Assembly: GCA_021442155.1 (NCBI GenBank)
Contig: CM038222.1
Span: forward strand, 53,191,352 to 53,255,351
Origin: Cymbidium sinense
Taxonomy: Eukaryota > Streptophyta > Magnoliopsida > Asparagales > Orchidaceae
Direction: 5' to 3'
DNA: 64,000 nt
Below, piece after piece: positions 10,648-20,504 of this stretch (position 1 is its first letter; every line of letters starts with the position of its first letter). The translations under genes and the position numbers were made by a program. The notes below the pieces were generated by a model that was not told the DNA's origin, searched no databases, and was given only the letters and a program-made list of their open reading frames with translations.

Positions 10648-12143
10648 TTATGGATAATATTTCTTTAGATAGAGCCCATTGATTGGAAGTATTGGGTGCT
10701 CTCCCTTATGATTTATAAGCTGATAAGATCCTCCTTAGTATGCCTTCTTAATGGTAAAAAAATGACTTCCCAAGTTAGTTCAAACTTGCCTCCCATCTTA
10801 CCATGCAATAATTGGTCTCCTTAACTAAAATAAGCTCGCTACTTGAAAAGCTCTAGGATAGACCAACTTATTGCTATTGAATCATTTTGGCCTTGTATAA
10901 CTCAAGGTTCCGCATGCTCATGTGCATCTCTCCTCCAAACCTTCTAGCTCTTCTAACCTAACTTGGCATTCTGCCTCCCACAGGATCTAGCTACTTACAG
11001 TTATCTTTAGTGATGGGAGTTGGACTTCTAATGGTAGATCTACTTTAGACCCATACAGTAATGAGAAGGGGGTAGATTGAGTTGGAGTTTTATATGCAGT
11101 GCGGTAAGCCCACAAGGCTTCAACCAACTGCTCATGCCACTATTGCTTGTTATCGTCGAGTGTCTTCTTTAATATTCAAAACTTATAAATAGTAATCTCT
11201 GGGATTTGGGCCAACAACTCCATAGTGTACTTATGGTAGTGATGGAGCTTAGGCTTTAGAACTTTATAGGACCCAGCATTTTGGTTAATGATTAGTTGAG
11301 AATCCCCGAAGATGTTGATATCCTAGATGCATAGTATAATGGCTAACTCTAGGCCGGCAATCAGAGCCTCATATTTGGCTTCGTTGTTGGTGCATGGATT
11401 GGATAGATGATATAAGAATCTTATCACTTCGCAGTCCAGAGTTAGGAGAATTATTTCTCCCCCTGTCTTCCTTAGAAGAGTAGATCGTGGTTCTTCTCCC
11501 TTTTGAAAGGAAGCCGCACCATCAAAGTACATCTCCCAATGGAGAATGCTAATGTCCCGTAAGTTCATGATTTATTTATCGGGGAGGTCATCACTAAGTG
11601 GAGAGTTAGTAGGAAGTGGCTGTGCTGCTAAGAAATCCACTAGTGCCTATCCTTTCTCACGGGTACAAAAGTGATGTCAAGCGTGATAAAATCATGGACC
11701 AACATACATCCATCGGATAATGTTGGCTATGTCATGAGATATTGCAGTGGATTGATCTTAGAGATAAAGTTCACCTTATGAGAAAGCATGTAGTGCCACA
11801 ACTTTTGGTATACAAAGATTAAAGCTAGACAATGCTTCTCGATGGGTGGATAATTTTTCTCAGTAGGGATTAAATGACGGTTGAGATAATAGAGTGCATT
11901 CTCTTTCCCTTCATCATTAGTTTGGGCCAACAAAGCACCAATGGAGTTGTCTAATGTTGTAGTATATAGTATCAATGGCTTGCCCGGGATAGGTGCTGCT
12001 AGAATTAGCGGCATCATCAGGTAGTGCTTGATGTCTTCCAAGGCAGGTTGACACTTGTCATCCCACTTGAACTTAGCATCCTTTTTGACAAGTGCTAAAA
12101 ATGGTTGGCATCTTTCTGACCGATTGGAAATAAAGCATCTTAG
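10648..12143 (-). pseudogene. pol: Broken pol fragment of copy X: RT end, RNase H, archaeal-type RNase H, integrase C-terminus
   Basis: Minus-strand order: the end of the RT connection (KKDAKFKWDDKCQ) and the RT-linked RNase H (LILYTTTLDNSIGALLAQ, NALYYLNRHL) at 12,143-11,727. A second, archaeal-type RNase H follows at 11,568-11,260, with YFDGA, NNEAKYEALIAGLELA and GDSQLIINQ, so its D, E and D catalytic residues are all present in broken frames. Sequence then jumps at about 11,165 to the end of the integrase region and finishes with YLKKYYP and a stop at 10,648. The integrase zinc finger and catalytic core are deleted. The dual RNase H supports the Tat lineage. The fragment is non-functional: truncated at both RT and integrase, with frameshifts. 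Confidence 0.85.
11323..11568 (-). pseudogene. Archaeal-type RNase H domain (intact frame piece)
   Basis: An 81-codon open stretch. HWEMYFDGAASFQKG carries the first aspartate and CTNNEAKYEALIAGLELA the glutamate; the third acidic motif (GDSQLIINQ) follows just downstream in another frame at about 11,300. Domains of this type occur as an additional RNase H between the RT-RNase H module and integrase in plant Tat-lineage retrotransposons. The equivalent domain in E1 (about 40.95-41.25 kb) has YFGG instead of YFDG and has therefore lost the first aspartate. Confidence 0.75.
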
Positions 12144-12683
12144 TTGAGAAAATCACTTGAGTTTGGGTTAATTTAGAAGCAAATTTAACCAAATCTAGGG
12201 ATATAGGTCAAAAGGGCTTGACTTGGGAATTAATTTGATTTGGGTTTCAATCATTTGGATTTGATTTTTTGATTTGAAATTTTTATTTGAATTTGATAAT
12301 TGAGAAGATCAATTTGAGTGGGGTTGAGTTGAATTTGGTTAAGGCTAAGTCCATAAGATAAAATTAAAGGGCTTAGGAAGAGATTTGGAGTTTGAATTTA
12401 ATCATGGGTTTCAATCATTTGATAGTTGGATTTGATTTTTAAATTTAGATTTGAATTTGAGATTTGATTTGAAAGAAGAAAGCAAGGATAGGGTTTAGGT
12501 TATAGGGTAGGAAAGTCCTCCTAAATCCCTAGGGCATAATCTATTCCTATGGCTAACTCTTCTAAGTCTCTAGAGTTAGGTTAAGTATTCACCTAATCAC
12601 TAGAAGTGTCTTAGGACTAAAGGACTCTTAGTGTCAAGAGAGAGATCTAAAGGAAGTTGAGAGCCCACTCCAAAGTGAGGTCA
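12144..12683 (-). repeat. Truncated LTR start of copy Y
   Basis: Minus strand from 12,683 (TGACCTCACT) to about 12,144. It is homologous to the first about 0.9 kb of the LTR at 7,483-8,370, including the markers GGCATAATCTATTCC/GCATGACCCATCC and GAGAAAATCACTTGAG, with part of a subrepeat deleted. About 7.5 kb of LTR is missing. It breaks directly into the reverse transcriptase of copy X, without intervening sequence. Confidence 0.8.
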
Positions 12684-15600
12684 ACAAGGGCACCAATAGG
12701 TGTGGTATGATTGACAAGACACCGCATGTATTGGTGTTGATCGAGATGATCAACAATGTCTAAAGGATCACAAACACTAACTAAAATGATCTATCCCTAA
12801 ACCAGAGGTGTAGATAGAATCAAGATCTTAACGCAGTGCAACTCCACTTATGCTAATGGAATTAGAGAGGAAGGAATGATCTATTCCACTTGGGAAGCAG
12901 GTTTTGATTATCCACTGGGAATAGAGGATAAGAGTTTGAGTTGATTTAATATGATTTGAGGAGAAAAGATATGCTAAGGATGAGTGCATGAACCTTCCAC
13001 TAGAGAAGCAGATTCAGGTTATCCACTAGGGATAGAGATTTGATTTATGCCTTGTTGAGAGAAATTTGGTATGATTAATTGATGCTGCATCCACTAGGGA
13101 TGAGAATTTGATTTTATTTATTGATTTATGATTTAGTGCTCCACTAGGGAGAGGATATGATTTGGTTTGGAGGGCACATCTATTGGATATGTGAGCTCGA
13201 ATTCACTAGAGATAAGATAGGTTTAATTTTGACTCCACTGGAGGGAGGATAACGGATTTGGTGAGATGGACTCTATTGGTGTGCGATGGTTCCACTAAGA
13301 AGGGGCTAATATCAGCCTAGACCTGTCTTAGATTTACAAATCCAAAGGGATAATCTACCAGCTATCAGGTAGGACTATCCAACCTAAGGGGTGTCTTTCA
13401 GTGTGCAATGGTCATTTTAGGAAGAAAGTGCGGGGACTCACATCCTCCTACATAATGAGCCACTGGGGCAATCGGTTGCTTGTAATAAATCAACCCGACC
13501 TAAGGTGACTATTTGAGTGAATTCTGATGTGGACTCACATCAACTTAAGAATAGTCAGACTTAATTTAATTTTGGATGGACCCTATCGGTGTGTGATGGA
13601 TTTACTAAGAATGAGCTAATATCACTTTAAACCTGTCTTAGATTTACAAATCCAATCAGATAGTCTAACGATTGTGGGGTAGAGATAACTAACCAAAAGG
13701 GGTGTCTTTCAGTGTGCAATGGTCAAGTTAGGAAGAAAGCACGAGGACTCACATCCTTCGACACAAGGGACCACTAGGGTGATCGATTGCTTGTGCATAT
13801 AAATCAAACCCAACCTAAGGCCGCCCGTCGGTGCGCAATAGTCATGTTGGAAAGAATGTGTAATAGACTTATATCTTTCAAAGCAAAGATGACCTCCAGG
13901 GTGACTCGTTGGTGGCACAACAATGAACCCAACTAAGGCGACCTGAGAGAGTCTTGACGAGGCTTTATCTTAACTCAAAATAGTCGGAAATTCCTATAGG
14001 GAGTTTTCGACAATGCCCTAAAGATAGATGCTTGCTTGGGAAAGGGGCCATTAGGGGCTTGAATTCTTAATTCATAGCGAAGATATATTTTGTTTATTTT
14101 ATATTATCGAACCACAGGTTTGTGAGGGACCACAGAAGGAGCTCATATCAACCTAATATTTTTCTGGACTTACTAGACCAAGGGAGAATGCATATCCATA
14201 GACAAATTCTCCAACCATAGGGATACTGGAGAAGCTGTCCAATCCAAGAGTCGAGGTTGTGTCTAAATGGGGTCGCTAAGGATGTGATCCAAATAGAGTG
14301 CCCACGGGAGGTCTTTGGTATCCAAAACCCTATAAAAGAAAGCCTATAGGTATATGATGACCAACTCAAGGAGAAAGCATGGGGACTCACATCTGCCAAG
14401 AGTGGTGTATCCATCGGGTGGGTCACCGTCAGCATGGCGATAACCAACCAACCTAAGGTGCCCATCAGTGTAAGATAATCAACCTAGAAAAAATGCATGT
14501 AGACTTACATCTCTCTAAAGCAGAACTAATTATCGGGATAGTATGTCTTCTACTTGACAAGGGCTATCCTACCTTGGGTGACTACTAAGCGAAGAGTCCT
14601 GTGTAAGGACAAAATCCAAGATTGAAGTAGTCAAGATAAAAGGAGCCACTGGGGGACTTACCCTAAACCTCAAATATACTCAACCTAGTCAGTGCACGAT
14701 GGCTAGTTCAAGAAGAAAGCATATAGCTTACAACCCTTAAACAAAGTCAACATGGGGTAGTTCTTGGCTGTAGTAAGGCCTACCAAACTAACAAGGTGCT
14801 CATTGGTTTGTAATTGTCAAGTCAGGAAGAAAGTGCGGGGACTCACATCTGCCAAGAGTGGTATATCCACCAGGTGGGTCACTATCAGCATGGCGATAAT
14901 GAACCATTCTAAAGTGCTCGTCGATTTGCGATAATAATAGAAATAAGGCTGTAGACATCTCTAAAATAGAGCGATCCGGATAGTCGTCTTGCTTGGGGGG
15001 ACGACCTAAGGCAACTCTGAGCAAGGAGTCCTACATAAGGACTAAACCCAAGCTTAAAGTAGTCAAGAGGAGAGGAGCCACTGGGGGATTTATCCTAAAT
15101 ATCAAATATACTCGACCTAGTTAGTGCATGATGGCTAGTCCAAGAAGAAAGCGTGTAGGATTACATCATCTTTAATAAAGTCAACATGGGGTAGCTTATT
15201 GGCTGCGCAGTAAGGCCTACCAAATTGATAAGGCACTCATCGATTTACAATGGTCAAGTCGAAAGAAAGCTGAGGACTCACATCCAGAAGTGACCATTGG
15301 GGTGACACCTAACAAGGTATCATATCACGACCTAGAGCTAATGAGTGAGTTCCACGGGGCTTATTCCCACATAAAAATAGCTTAAGAAAAAAAGATATGT
15401 GTTTGTTTTTTATCATGAAAGAGAATAAGATGTTGCTTGAGTTTAATTACACCTACCCTAAACACATAGAAGAATGGATGAAATGGTGCCACAGGGGCAA
15501 TTGTGACTCCACCAAGAAAGGATGTCGCTTGGGTTCTCTTACACCTAACTTAGTTGTACTAGTCAAAATAGGATGCTTCTTGGGTTCTCTTACACCTAGC

Positions 15601-15785
15601 CTAGTAGCATTAGAGGATTGTTTATAGTTTATGTTTGTGTTGTGGAGGGATATGATGCCGCTCGGGTTCTCTTACACCTACCTTAAACATGTAATGTGGT
15701 GGATTCACAAGCGAAAATATTTCTAACATAAGAGATGGAATTTGATATGAAAAAAAGTTTATTGATGATTATTTTTGAACAAGAC
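12684..15785 (-). repeat. 3' untranslated repeat tail of copy Y
   Basis: Monomer boxes (GGAAGAAAGCNNGGGGACTC followed by ACATC, and relatives) occur near 13,418, 13,728, 13,845, 14,363, 14,483, 14,707, 14,823, 14,937, 15,140 and 15,256. Adjacent boxes are 114-120 bp apart; wider gaps are about two or more monomers. Monomer types recur in a higher-order pattern (14,483 to 14,823 is 340 bp; 14,823 to 15,140 is 317 bp). Next to the pol stop, at 15,455-15,705, is a second small array with the box TTGGGTTCTCTTACACCTA. Short open frames here are spurious. Confidence 0.7.
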
Positions 15786-16970
15786 TTATGGATAGTATTT
15801 TTTTAGGTAGAGCCTGTTGATTGGAAGCATCAGGCACTCTTCTTTATAATTTAAAAATTGATAAGATCCTCCTTCGTAGGCCTTATCTATGGCAAAAGGG
15901 CTTTTCCAAGTGAGTTCAAACTTTCCTCCCATCTTTTGATAGCTAACAATTGGTCTCCTTAAAACTAAAACAAGCTCTCCTACTTGAAAAGCTCTAGAAC
16001 AGACCAACTTGTTGTGAGCTTGAATCACTTTAGCTTTGTACAACTCGAGATTCTGGCATGCCGTATCTCTCCTCAAACCTTGAGCTCTTCCAACGCAACT
16101 TAACATTCGATCCATTATGATCTTACCCCATGACTATCCTTAATGAGTTGGACTTCTAATGGTAGAGCGACTTGAGACCCATACACTAAGGAGAAAGGGT
16201 AGATTGAGTTGGAGTTACGTATGTGGTGTCTTAAGCGAGGCTTCAACTGCTTCATGCCACTATCACTTGTTATAGAGTGTCTTCTTCAGTATTTGGATGA
16301 GGGTTTTATTGAATGCTTCTGCTAGACCGTTTGCCCTCAGGTAGTAGGTGCTGGAATATCTCCAATTAGTGATGTGTCTCTGGGCAAAGCTGTTAATTTT
16401 AGTGCTCTTGAATGCAGTACCATTATCGAATATAATTCATCGAGGCACCCCAAACCTATATAAGATACGGTTCCTGAAAAATTAGAGCACATGCTGAGCT
16501 GTGACCTCTCTGGGTGGGATTGCCTCCACCTATTTGGAAAAGTAATCAGTGGCAGCTAGAATGAACCGGTGACCCTTGGAAGAAATCGGTCGGACCCACT
16601 ATGTCTGTACCCCAACACTCAAATGGCCATGATGCCAATGTAGGATGTAGAATATTGGGTGGTTGATGTAGGACCACACCGTGCACCTGATATTGGTGAC
16701 ATCTCCTAGCTATGTTCATACAGTTTGTGATCATCAAAGGTTAGTTGTATCTTAGTCTCTTGATCTTGGCTTTCATCTTTGGACTAGATTGATGTGCTCC
16801 GCATAAACTTGAGTGTACCTCGGTCATGATCATATGGGCTTCGTGTTTTTCCAGACAATGTAACCACATATGGTCAAAAGTGTATGAAGCGTAGGAAAGG
16901 GCTCTCTGCTTCACCTGATGTGCTAGTGACTTCTCTTGAGGTAGTTTGTCAGTATGTAAATAATCCATAA
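15786..16970 (-). pseudogene. Integrase region of the outer element
   Basis: Zinc-binding segment: EVHSSLCGAHQSSPKMKAKI at 16,741-16,968, then RRCHQYQVHG at 16,546-16,737, where the second cysteine of the usual C-x2-C pair is tyrosine. Catalytic core: WGTDIVGP (first Asp), IIFDNGTAF (second Asp, codon at 16,425-16,427) and NGLAEAFNKTLI (Glu, codon at 16,317-16,319). The Asp-Glu codon distance is 108 nt, exactly the D-35-E spacing. The C-terminal part, ORF 15,786-16,115, contains FQVGELVLVLRR, GGSYQFLNYK and YLKKYYP. Catalytic residues are preserved but frames are interrupted and the zinc finger is damaged. Confidence 0.85.
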
Positions 16971-17189
16971 ATGGTTGCCTCCAATTTGACCCCTCGTCCT
17001 TTTTGGCAGCAGCAACCTTCCCTTCAAGAGAGAATCTCTTGATGAGTTCAACGTCAATAAGGGGTAAGACTTGTCTATTTTAGACCCTTATTGGAATGGA
17101 CTCATCTTCCAGACATGCCAACTCTTTGGCAAGCTTGGCTAATGCATCTGCTACTGTGTTCTGTCCTCGAGGAATCTTGTAGATGACAA

Positions 17190-17570
17190 CCTCTGAGATT
17201 TGGGCCAACAACTCTATAGTATACCTATGGTAATGATGTAGCTTATGCTTTAGAACTTTGTAGGATCGAGTGATTTGGTTGATGATGAGCTGAGAATCCC
17301 TGAATATGTTGATACTCTAGATGCATAATATAATGACTAACTCCAGACTAGAAATCAGAGCCTCTTATTCTCCTTCATTGTTGGTACATGGTTTGGACAG
17401 ATGATATGAGAATCTATTCCTACCCCTGGCTTTCCTGGAAGAGTAGATCGTGGTTCTTCTCCTTTTTGAAAGGAAGCCACACCATCAAAATATATCTCCC
17501 AACGGTGAATGCTAGTGTCTCATAATTTCATTATTTGTTCATCAGAGAGGTCATCACTAAGTGGGGAATC
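17190..17570 (-). pseudogene. Archaeal-type RNase H of the outer element, decayed
   Basis: Begins HRWEIYFDGVASFQKGEEP, homologous to the open domain at 11,323-11,568, then frame-broken with a short deletion where the NNEAKYEALI motif is expected. It is followed by LAKLAKELACLEDESI-type linker sequence (about 17,090-17,150) and then the integrase zinc-binding region, the same order as in E1. Confidence 0.65.
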
Positions 17571-17699
17571 AACAGGAAGTGAGTGTGATGCTAAGAAATT
17601 CGTTAGTGCCTATCCTTTCACCGCATAGAGGGGTACGAATGTGATGTCAAACTGTGATAAAATCATGGACCACAAAAACCATCCAAATGGCGTCTTCCG

Positions 17700-18122
17700 T
17701 GTCATGAGATATTACAGTGGATTGAACTTGGAGATCAAATTCACCTTATGAGAAAGCATGTAGTATCGTAACTTTTGAGATGCAAAGATTAAAGCTAAGA
17801 AATTCTTTTCAATAGGTGGGTAGTTTGCCTAAGCAGGAATTAGATGACGATTGAGGTAGTAGAGAGCATTTTATTTCCCTTCATCATTGGTTTGAGCCAA
17901 CAAAGTGCCAAAGGAGTCATCTAATGCAACGGTGTAGAGGATCAATGGCTTGCCCAGGATAGGGGCTACTAGAACTGGCGGTGTCATCAGGTAGTGCTTA
18001 ATGTCTTCAAAAGCATGCTGGCACTTATCACCCCACTTGAACTTGGCATCCTTTTTGATAAGTGTTGAGAATGGTTGGCATCTTCCTGATTGGTTGGATA
18101 TGATGCATCTTAGATATGCCAA
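17700..18122 (-). pseudogene. End of RT and RT-linked RNase H of the outer element
   Basis: The open stretch 17,871-18,122 reads YLRCIISNQSGRCQPFSTLI, then KKDAKFKWGDKCQHAFEDIK, PGKPLILYTVALDDSFGTLL and AQTNDEGK. This matches the RT connection and the RNase H start typical of gypsy elements (LILYT.A.D.S.GALLAQ). The remainder (ALYYLNRHLI, LRYYMLSHKVN) continues to about 17,700 with stops. Confidence 0.8.
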
Positions 18123-18129
18123 CGACCCT

Positions 18130-18832
18130 TGGAATGATCAGAGTTGAGTTAGACTTTTAGGGGGTGGCATTTTTAAGATAGCCTTAATATTCTTTGGATC
18201 GATCTCTATTCCCTGGTTTCGGACAACAAACCCAAGGAATTTCCTTGAAGCTACTCTGAATGCATACTTCAAGGAATTCATTTGAGATTAAATTATCTTA
18301 ACCATTCAAAAACTACTCTCAAGTTGAAGAGATGGTCTTCCTTTTTTTTTTTTGACTACTAGATCATCAACATAGCATTCAACTTGATGATGAATGAGTT
18401 TGTTGAAGATCCGAGTCATGGCCCACTGGTATGTAGCACCGGTATTTTTTAGGTCAAAAGGCATGACCTTATAACAATAGATTCCAATCGAGGTTCAAAA
18501 AGTAGTGTTTCTTTCATCCTTGGGGGCCATCTTGATTTAGTTGTAGCTAGATGACCCATCCATGAAGGAGAAAACTGCGATGTCCACTGTAAATTCTGGT
18601 ATAGGAAGTGAAAATTCATCCTTAGGACATGCCTTATTTAGATCCCTAAAATCGACGCATATGCAAATTTGGTCATTCTTTTTCTTAACTAGGATAACAC
18701 TGGCTAACTAGATAGGATATTTTCCTTCCAAATTTAGCCGGTATTAATCAATTTTTTGATTTTAGAAGTGGCCTACTGTTCAATGTCTAATCGCATGTGT
18801 CTAGGAGCTTGCTTGATAGGATTAGTATTAGG
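18130..18832 (-). pseudogene. Reverse transcriptase core of the outer element
   Basis: Motifs in frame-broken sequence: FRDLNKACPKDEF (rc of about 18,611-18,650); a segment aligned with the FMDGSSGYNQIKMS motif of E1; and LIHHQVECYVDDLVV, with catalytic YVDD at 18,363-18,374. Directly after YVDDLVVK the sequence has a poly-lysine run (TTTTTTTTTTTT in the plus strand at about 18,340-18,353), suggesting slippage expansion. Upstream linker 18,833-19,159 contains the conserved SSLLNEEEANDLVRLLIEFK and ends VHKLAI. Confidence 0.85.
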
Positions 18833-19739
18833 TTATATTGCTAGTTTATGGACTGCTATGCCAGAAGATAAATCAGACATTTCTTCATAACTCCATGTGA
18901 AGCAGTCCTTAAACTCAATTAATAGTCTAACTAAGTCGTTGGCTTCTTCTTCATTCAACAAGGAACTAATGTATGTCGGACATGGATTATCTTCAGTTCC
19001 CAAGTTGATTTCTTTGAGCTCATCGATGGTTAATATGATCTTTTCTTTGAACTCTGGTGGTGCATCTCTGACTTCAGGCTCATTTAGGTCATCTAAAGTT
19101 TCTAAACATACCTCCTTATAAGAGTTAGCATGATTTGAGAAGAACTTATCAGACCACAAATGAGTGGTGATGACTAGGCAATGGTTGTCATCGTCATATA
19201 CACTATCTGAATCTAATTACGGTCTTGATTGAGAATATTTGCTTTGGTTGTCCCATAACCTTTCAAAGTAATCGACGTGTTTAGACCAAGTATATTAATC
19301 TCTTCTTTGCTAAGTTAAGAATACAGGGTGAATACTAATCAAAAGGTAATTGTATTAAATCTTTATATGAATCATCCTCAAGTTCTACATCGACTTCTTA
19401 ACTTGAGGATGACGCTCCCAAAAAAATCTCTTTGGCTTGACATCTGTGGATGGCTTGGGGGCCTCTTAAACTACTAAACCTTTAACTTTCTGGGAAGAAA
19501 GTGAGGTTAGAGCTAAGGTTCCCAATTGCTATCTGACTATTCTACATAATAGTGATTCAGATACATTCATGCTTTGCTTGGAGGTCTAGTCTTCATCACT
19601 GTCTGGCTCAAATGTCACCTCCAAAGGGACCTGCTGAGAGGGGTTGATTAACGTGCTAACCACATGAGACTCATCCTCCTAACTAAATTCTAAGTCTATG
19701 TGGATAGACAGGGTATTCCTGTGAGTCGGAACATAGCTC

Positions 19740-19860
19740 CTATTAGGTGGCCAATAGGGAGGAGGTATTCCACCTCTAAAAATGTCTCTACATCAGCCTC
19801 TTCCTCTACCTGGTGGGGGTTGAGTCATCCTACCCATTTGTTAATATGAAGGAGCAAATT
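19740..19860 (-). other. RG/P-rich linker between protease and RT
   Basis: Translated on the minus strand it reads GRMTQPPPGRGRG, then a stop, then FRGGIPPPYWPPN. E1 has the counterpart at 38,685-38,800 (TQPSQGRGRAKNRGSSRGGR). The arginine-glycine pattern resembles RGG-type RNA-binding linkers. Function is inferred only from composition. Confidence 0.5.
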
Positions 19861-19954
19861 TTGGGCAGAATCTAATATCTGGCTCTACTTCTTCCTCAGT
19901 GACTAATTCTCGTTCACTTGTATTTTCATTTTCTTTTCCTTTTTTCTTTTCATT

Positions 19955-20504
19955 TTATTTTTCTTCTTTCTCTTTATCTTTTTCTTCATTTTCTTTTGTT
20001 TCTTTTTCTTTTGTTTTTGAACATTCACCAAGTTTGTGAGAATAGACTTTTTGATTCAGGGGAAGATAGTAGGCTGCATCTTGGTATATCTCAACCTCTC
20101 TGATTGAGAATGGCTTCAAGTCTCTTTTGACATAATACTCGATTCCACCTCTTTGAAATTTGATGCACTGATGTAAAGAGGATGGAACCATGTTATTTCC
20201 ATGTATCCAAGGCCTATCAAGCAAAGCAATGAAAGATGTGTCTGAATCAATTATGTAGAACATGGCTTCGTCACCATCTATCTCCAATGGAAACACTATA
20301 AAACCTAATGCTCTCTCACCTTTATCATTGAATTCTCTCAACATCATTCGATCTCCTCGAGTTCAGAGATGTCAATCCTTAAGGCAAGGGTCTTTAGACT
20401 CATAATTTCGATGCACCTGGATCAACTAACACCCTGGAGAGACTGAATCTGCCCATGTCCACTATTATGTTGAGAGGGCGGTTGTGCTCTTTCAATAAAT
20501 CAAT
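19955..20504 (-). pseudogene. Aspartic protease region of the outer element
   Basis: The reading starts DLLKEHNRPLNIIVDMGRFS and reaches VLVDPGAS, with the active-site Asp at 20,409-20,426 in a DPG instead of the usual D[ST]G context, followed by a stop and a frameshift. The open piece 19,955-20,347 has ALGFIVFPLEIDGDEAMFYI, a protease-type segment ending SFIALLDRPWIH, and VPSSLHQCIKF, the conserved C-terminal half. It ends in a lysine/glutamate-rich tail (KTKEKETKENEEKDKEKEEK). At 20,504 the outer element is cut by the E1 LTR. Confidence 0.8.

Larger units (their letters stand above)
325..12143 (-). mobile_element. 3' half of a Tat-type Ty3/gypsy element (copy X)
   Basis: Reading the minus strand, this copy holds a broken pol (12,143-10,648), a repeat-rich 3' untranslated tail (10,647-8,371) and a complete LTR (8,370-325). 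Its 5' half is absent. At about 12,143 the reverse transcriptase reading is cut off mid-domain and continues directly into LTR sequence of another copy (Y), so X and Y are joined by a non-homologous breakpoint. Family assignment rests on the archaeal-type RNase H domain, the lack of a chromodomain, the long LTR and the tandem-repeat tail. It cannot be autonomous. Confidence 0.8.
12144..20504 (-). mobile_element. Outer Tat-type element (copy Y), pol-to-LTR half
   Basis: Minus-strand continuation of the outer element whose LTR and gag lie at 59.5-55.7 kb. It contains protease, RT, RNase H and integrase (20,504-15,786), the repeat tail (15,785-12,684) and a truncated LTR. The protein reading resumes at about 20,504 (DLLKEHNRPL), roughly 40 codons after the point where gag/pol is cut at 55,676, judged against the uninterrupted E1 copy. 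The two halves are therefore one element split by E1. Confidence 0.75.
15786..20504 (-). pseudogene. pol: Decayed pol polyprotein of the outer element (protease-RT-RNase H-archaeal RNase H-integrase)
   Basis: Ty3/gypsy polyprotein on the minus strand, broken by many stops and frameshifts. Order: protease (20,504-19,955); RG-rich linker (about 19,860-19,740); pre-RT linker (19,159-18,833) ending VHKLAI; RT (about 18,830-18,020); RNase H (about 18,020-17,700); archaeal-type RNase H (about 17,570-17,190); integrase (about 16,970-15,786) ending YLKKYYP and stop. The longest open pieces are 130 and 109 codons. The gene order with integrase last and no chromodomain fits a non-chromoviral plant gypsy element. 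It would have encoded the enzymes that copy element RNA into DNA and insert it; in this state it encodes none. Confidence 0.9.

Noticed and set aside
13709..15024. Open frames of 69-105 codons on the minus strand in the repeat tail
   Set aside because: Frames follow the monomers of about 117 bp, share repeated peptides only because of tandem repetition, and are broken in the other tails.
19918..20103. Hydrophobic open frame MYFHFLFLFSFHFIFLLSLY
   Set aside because: Antisense of the lysine/glutamate-rich linker downstream of the protease; an apparent membrane protein created by the reverse complement of AAG/GAA codons.
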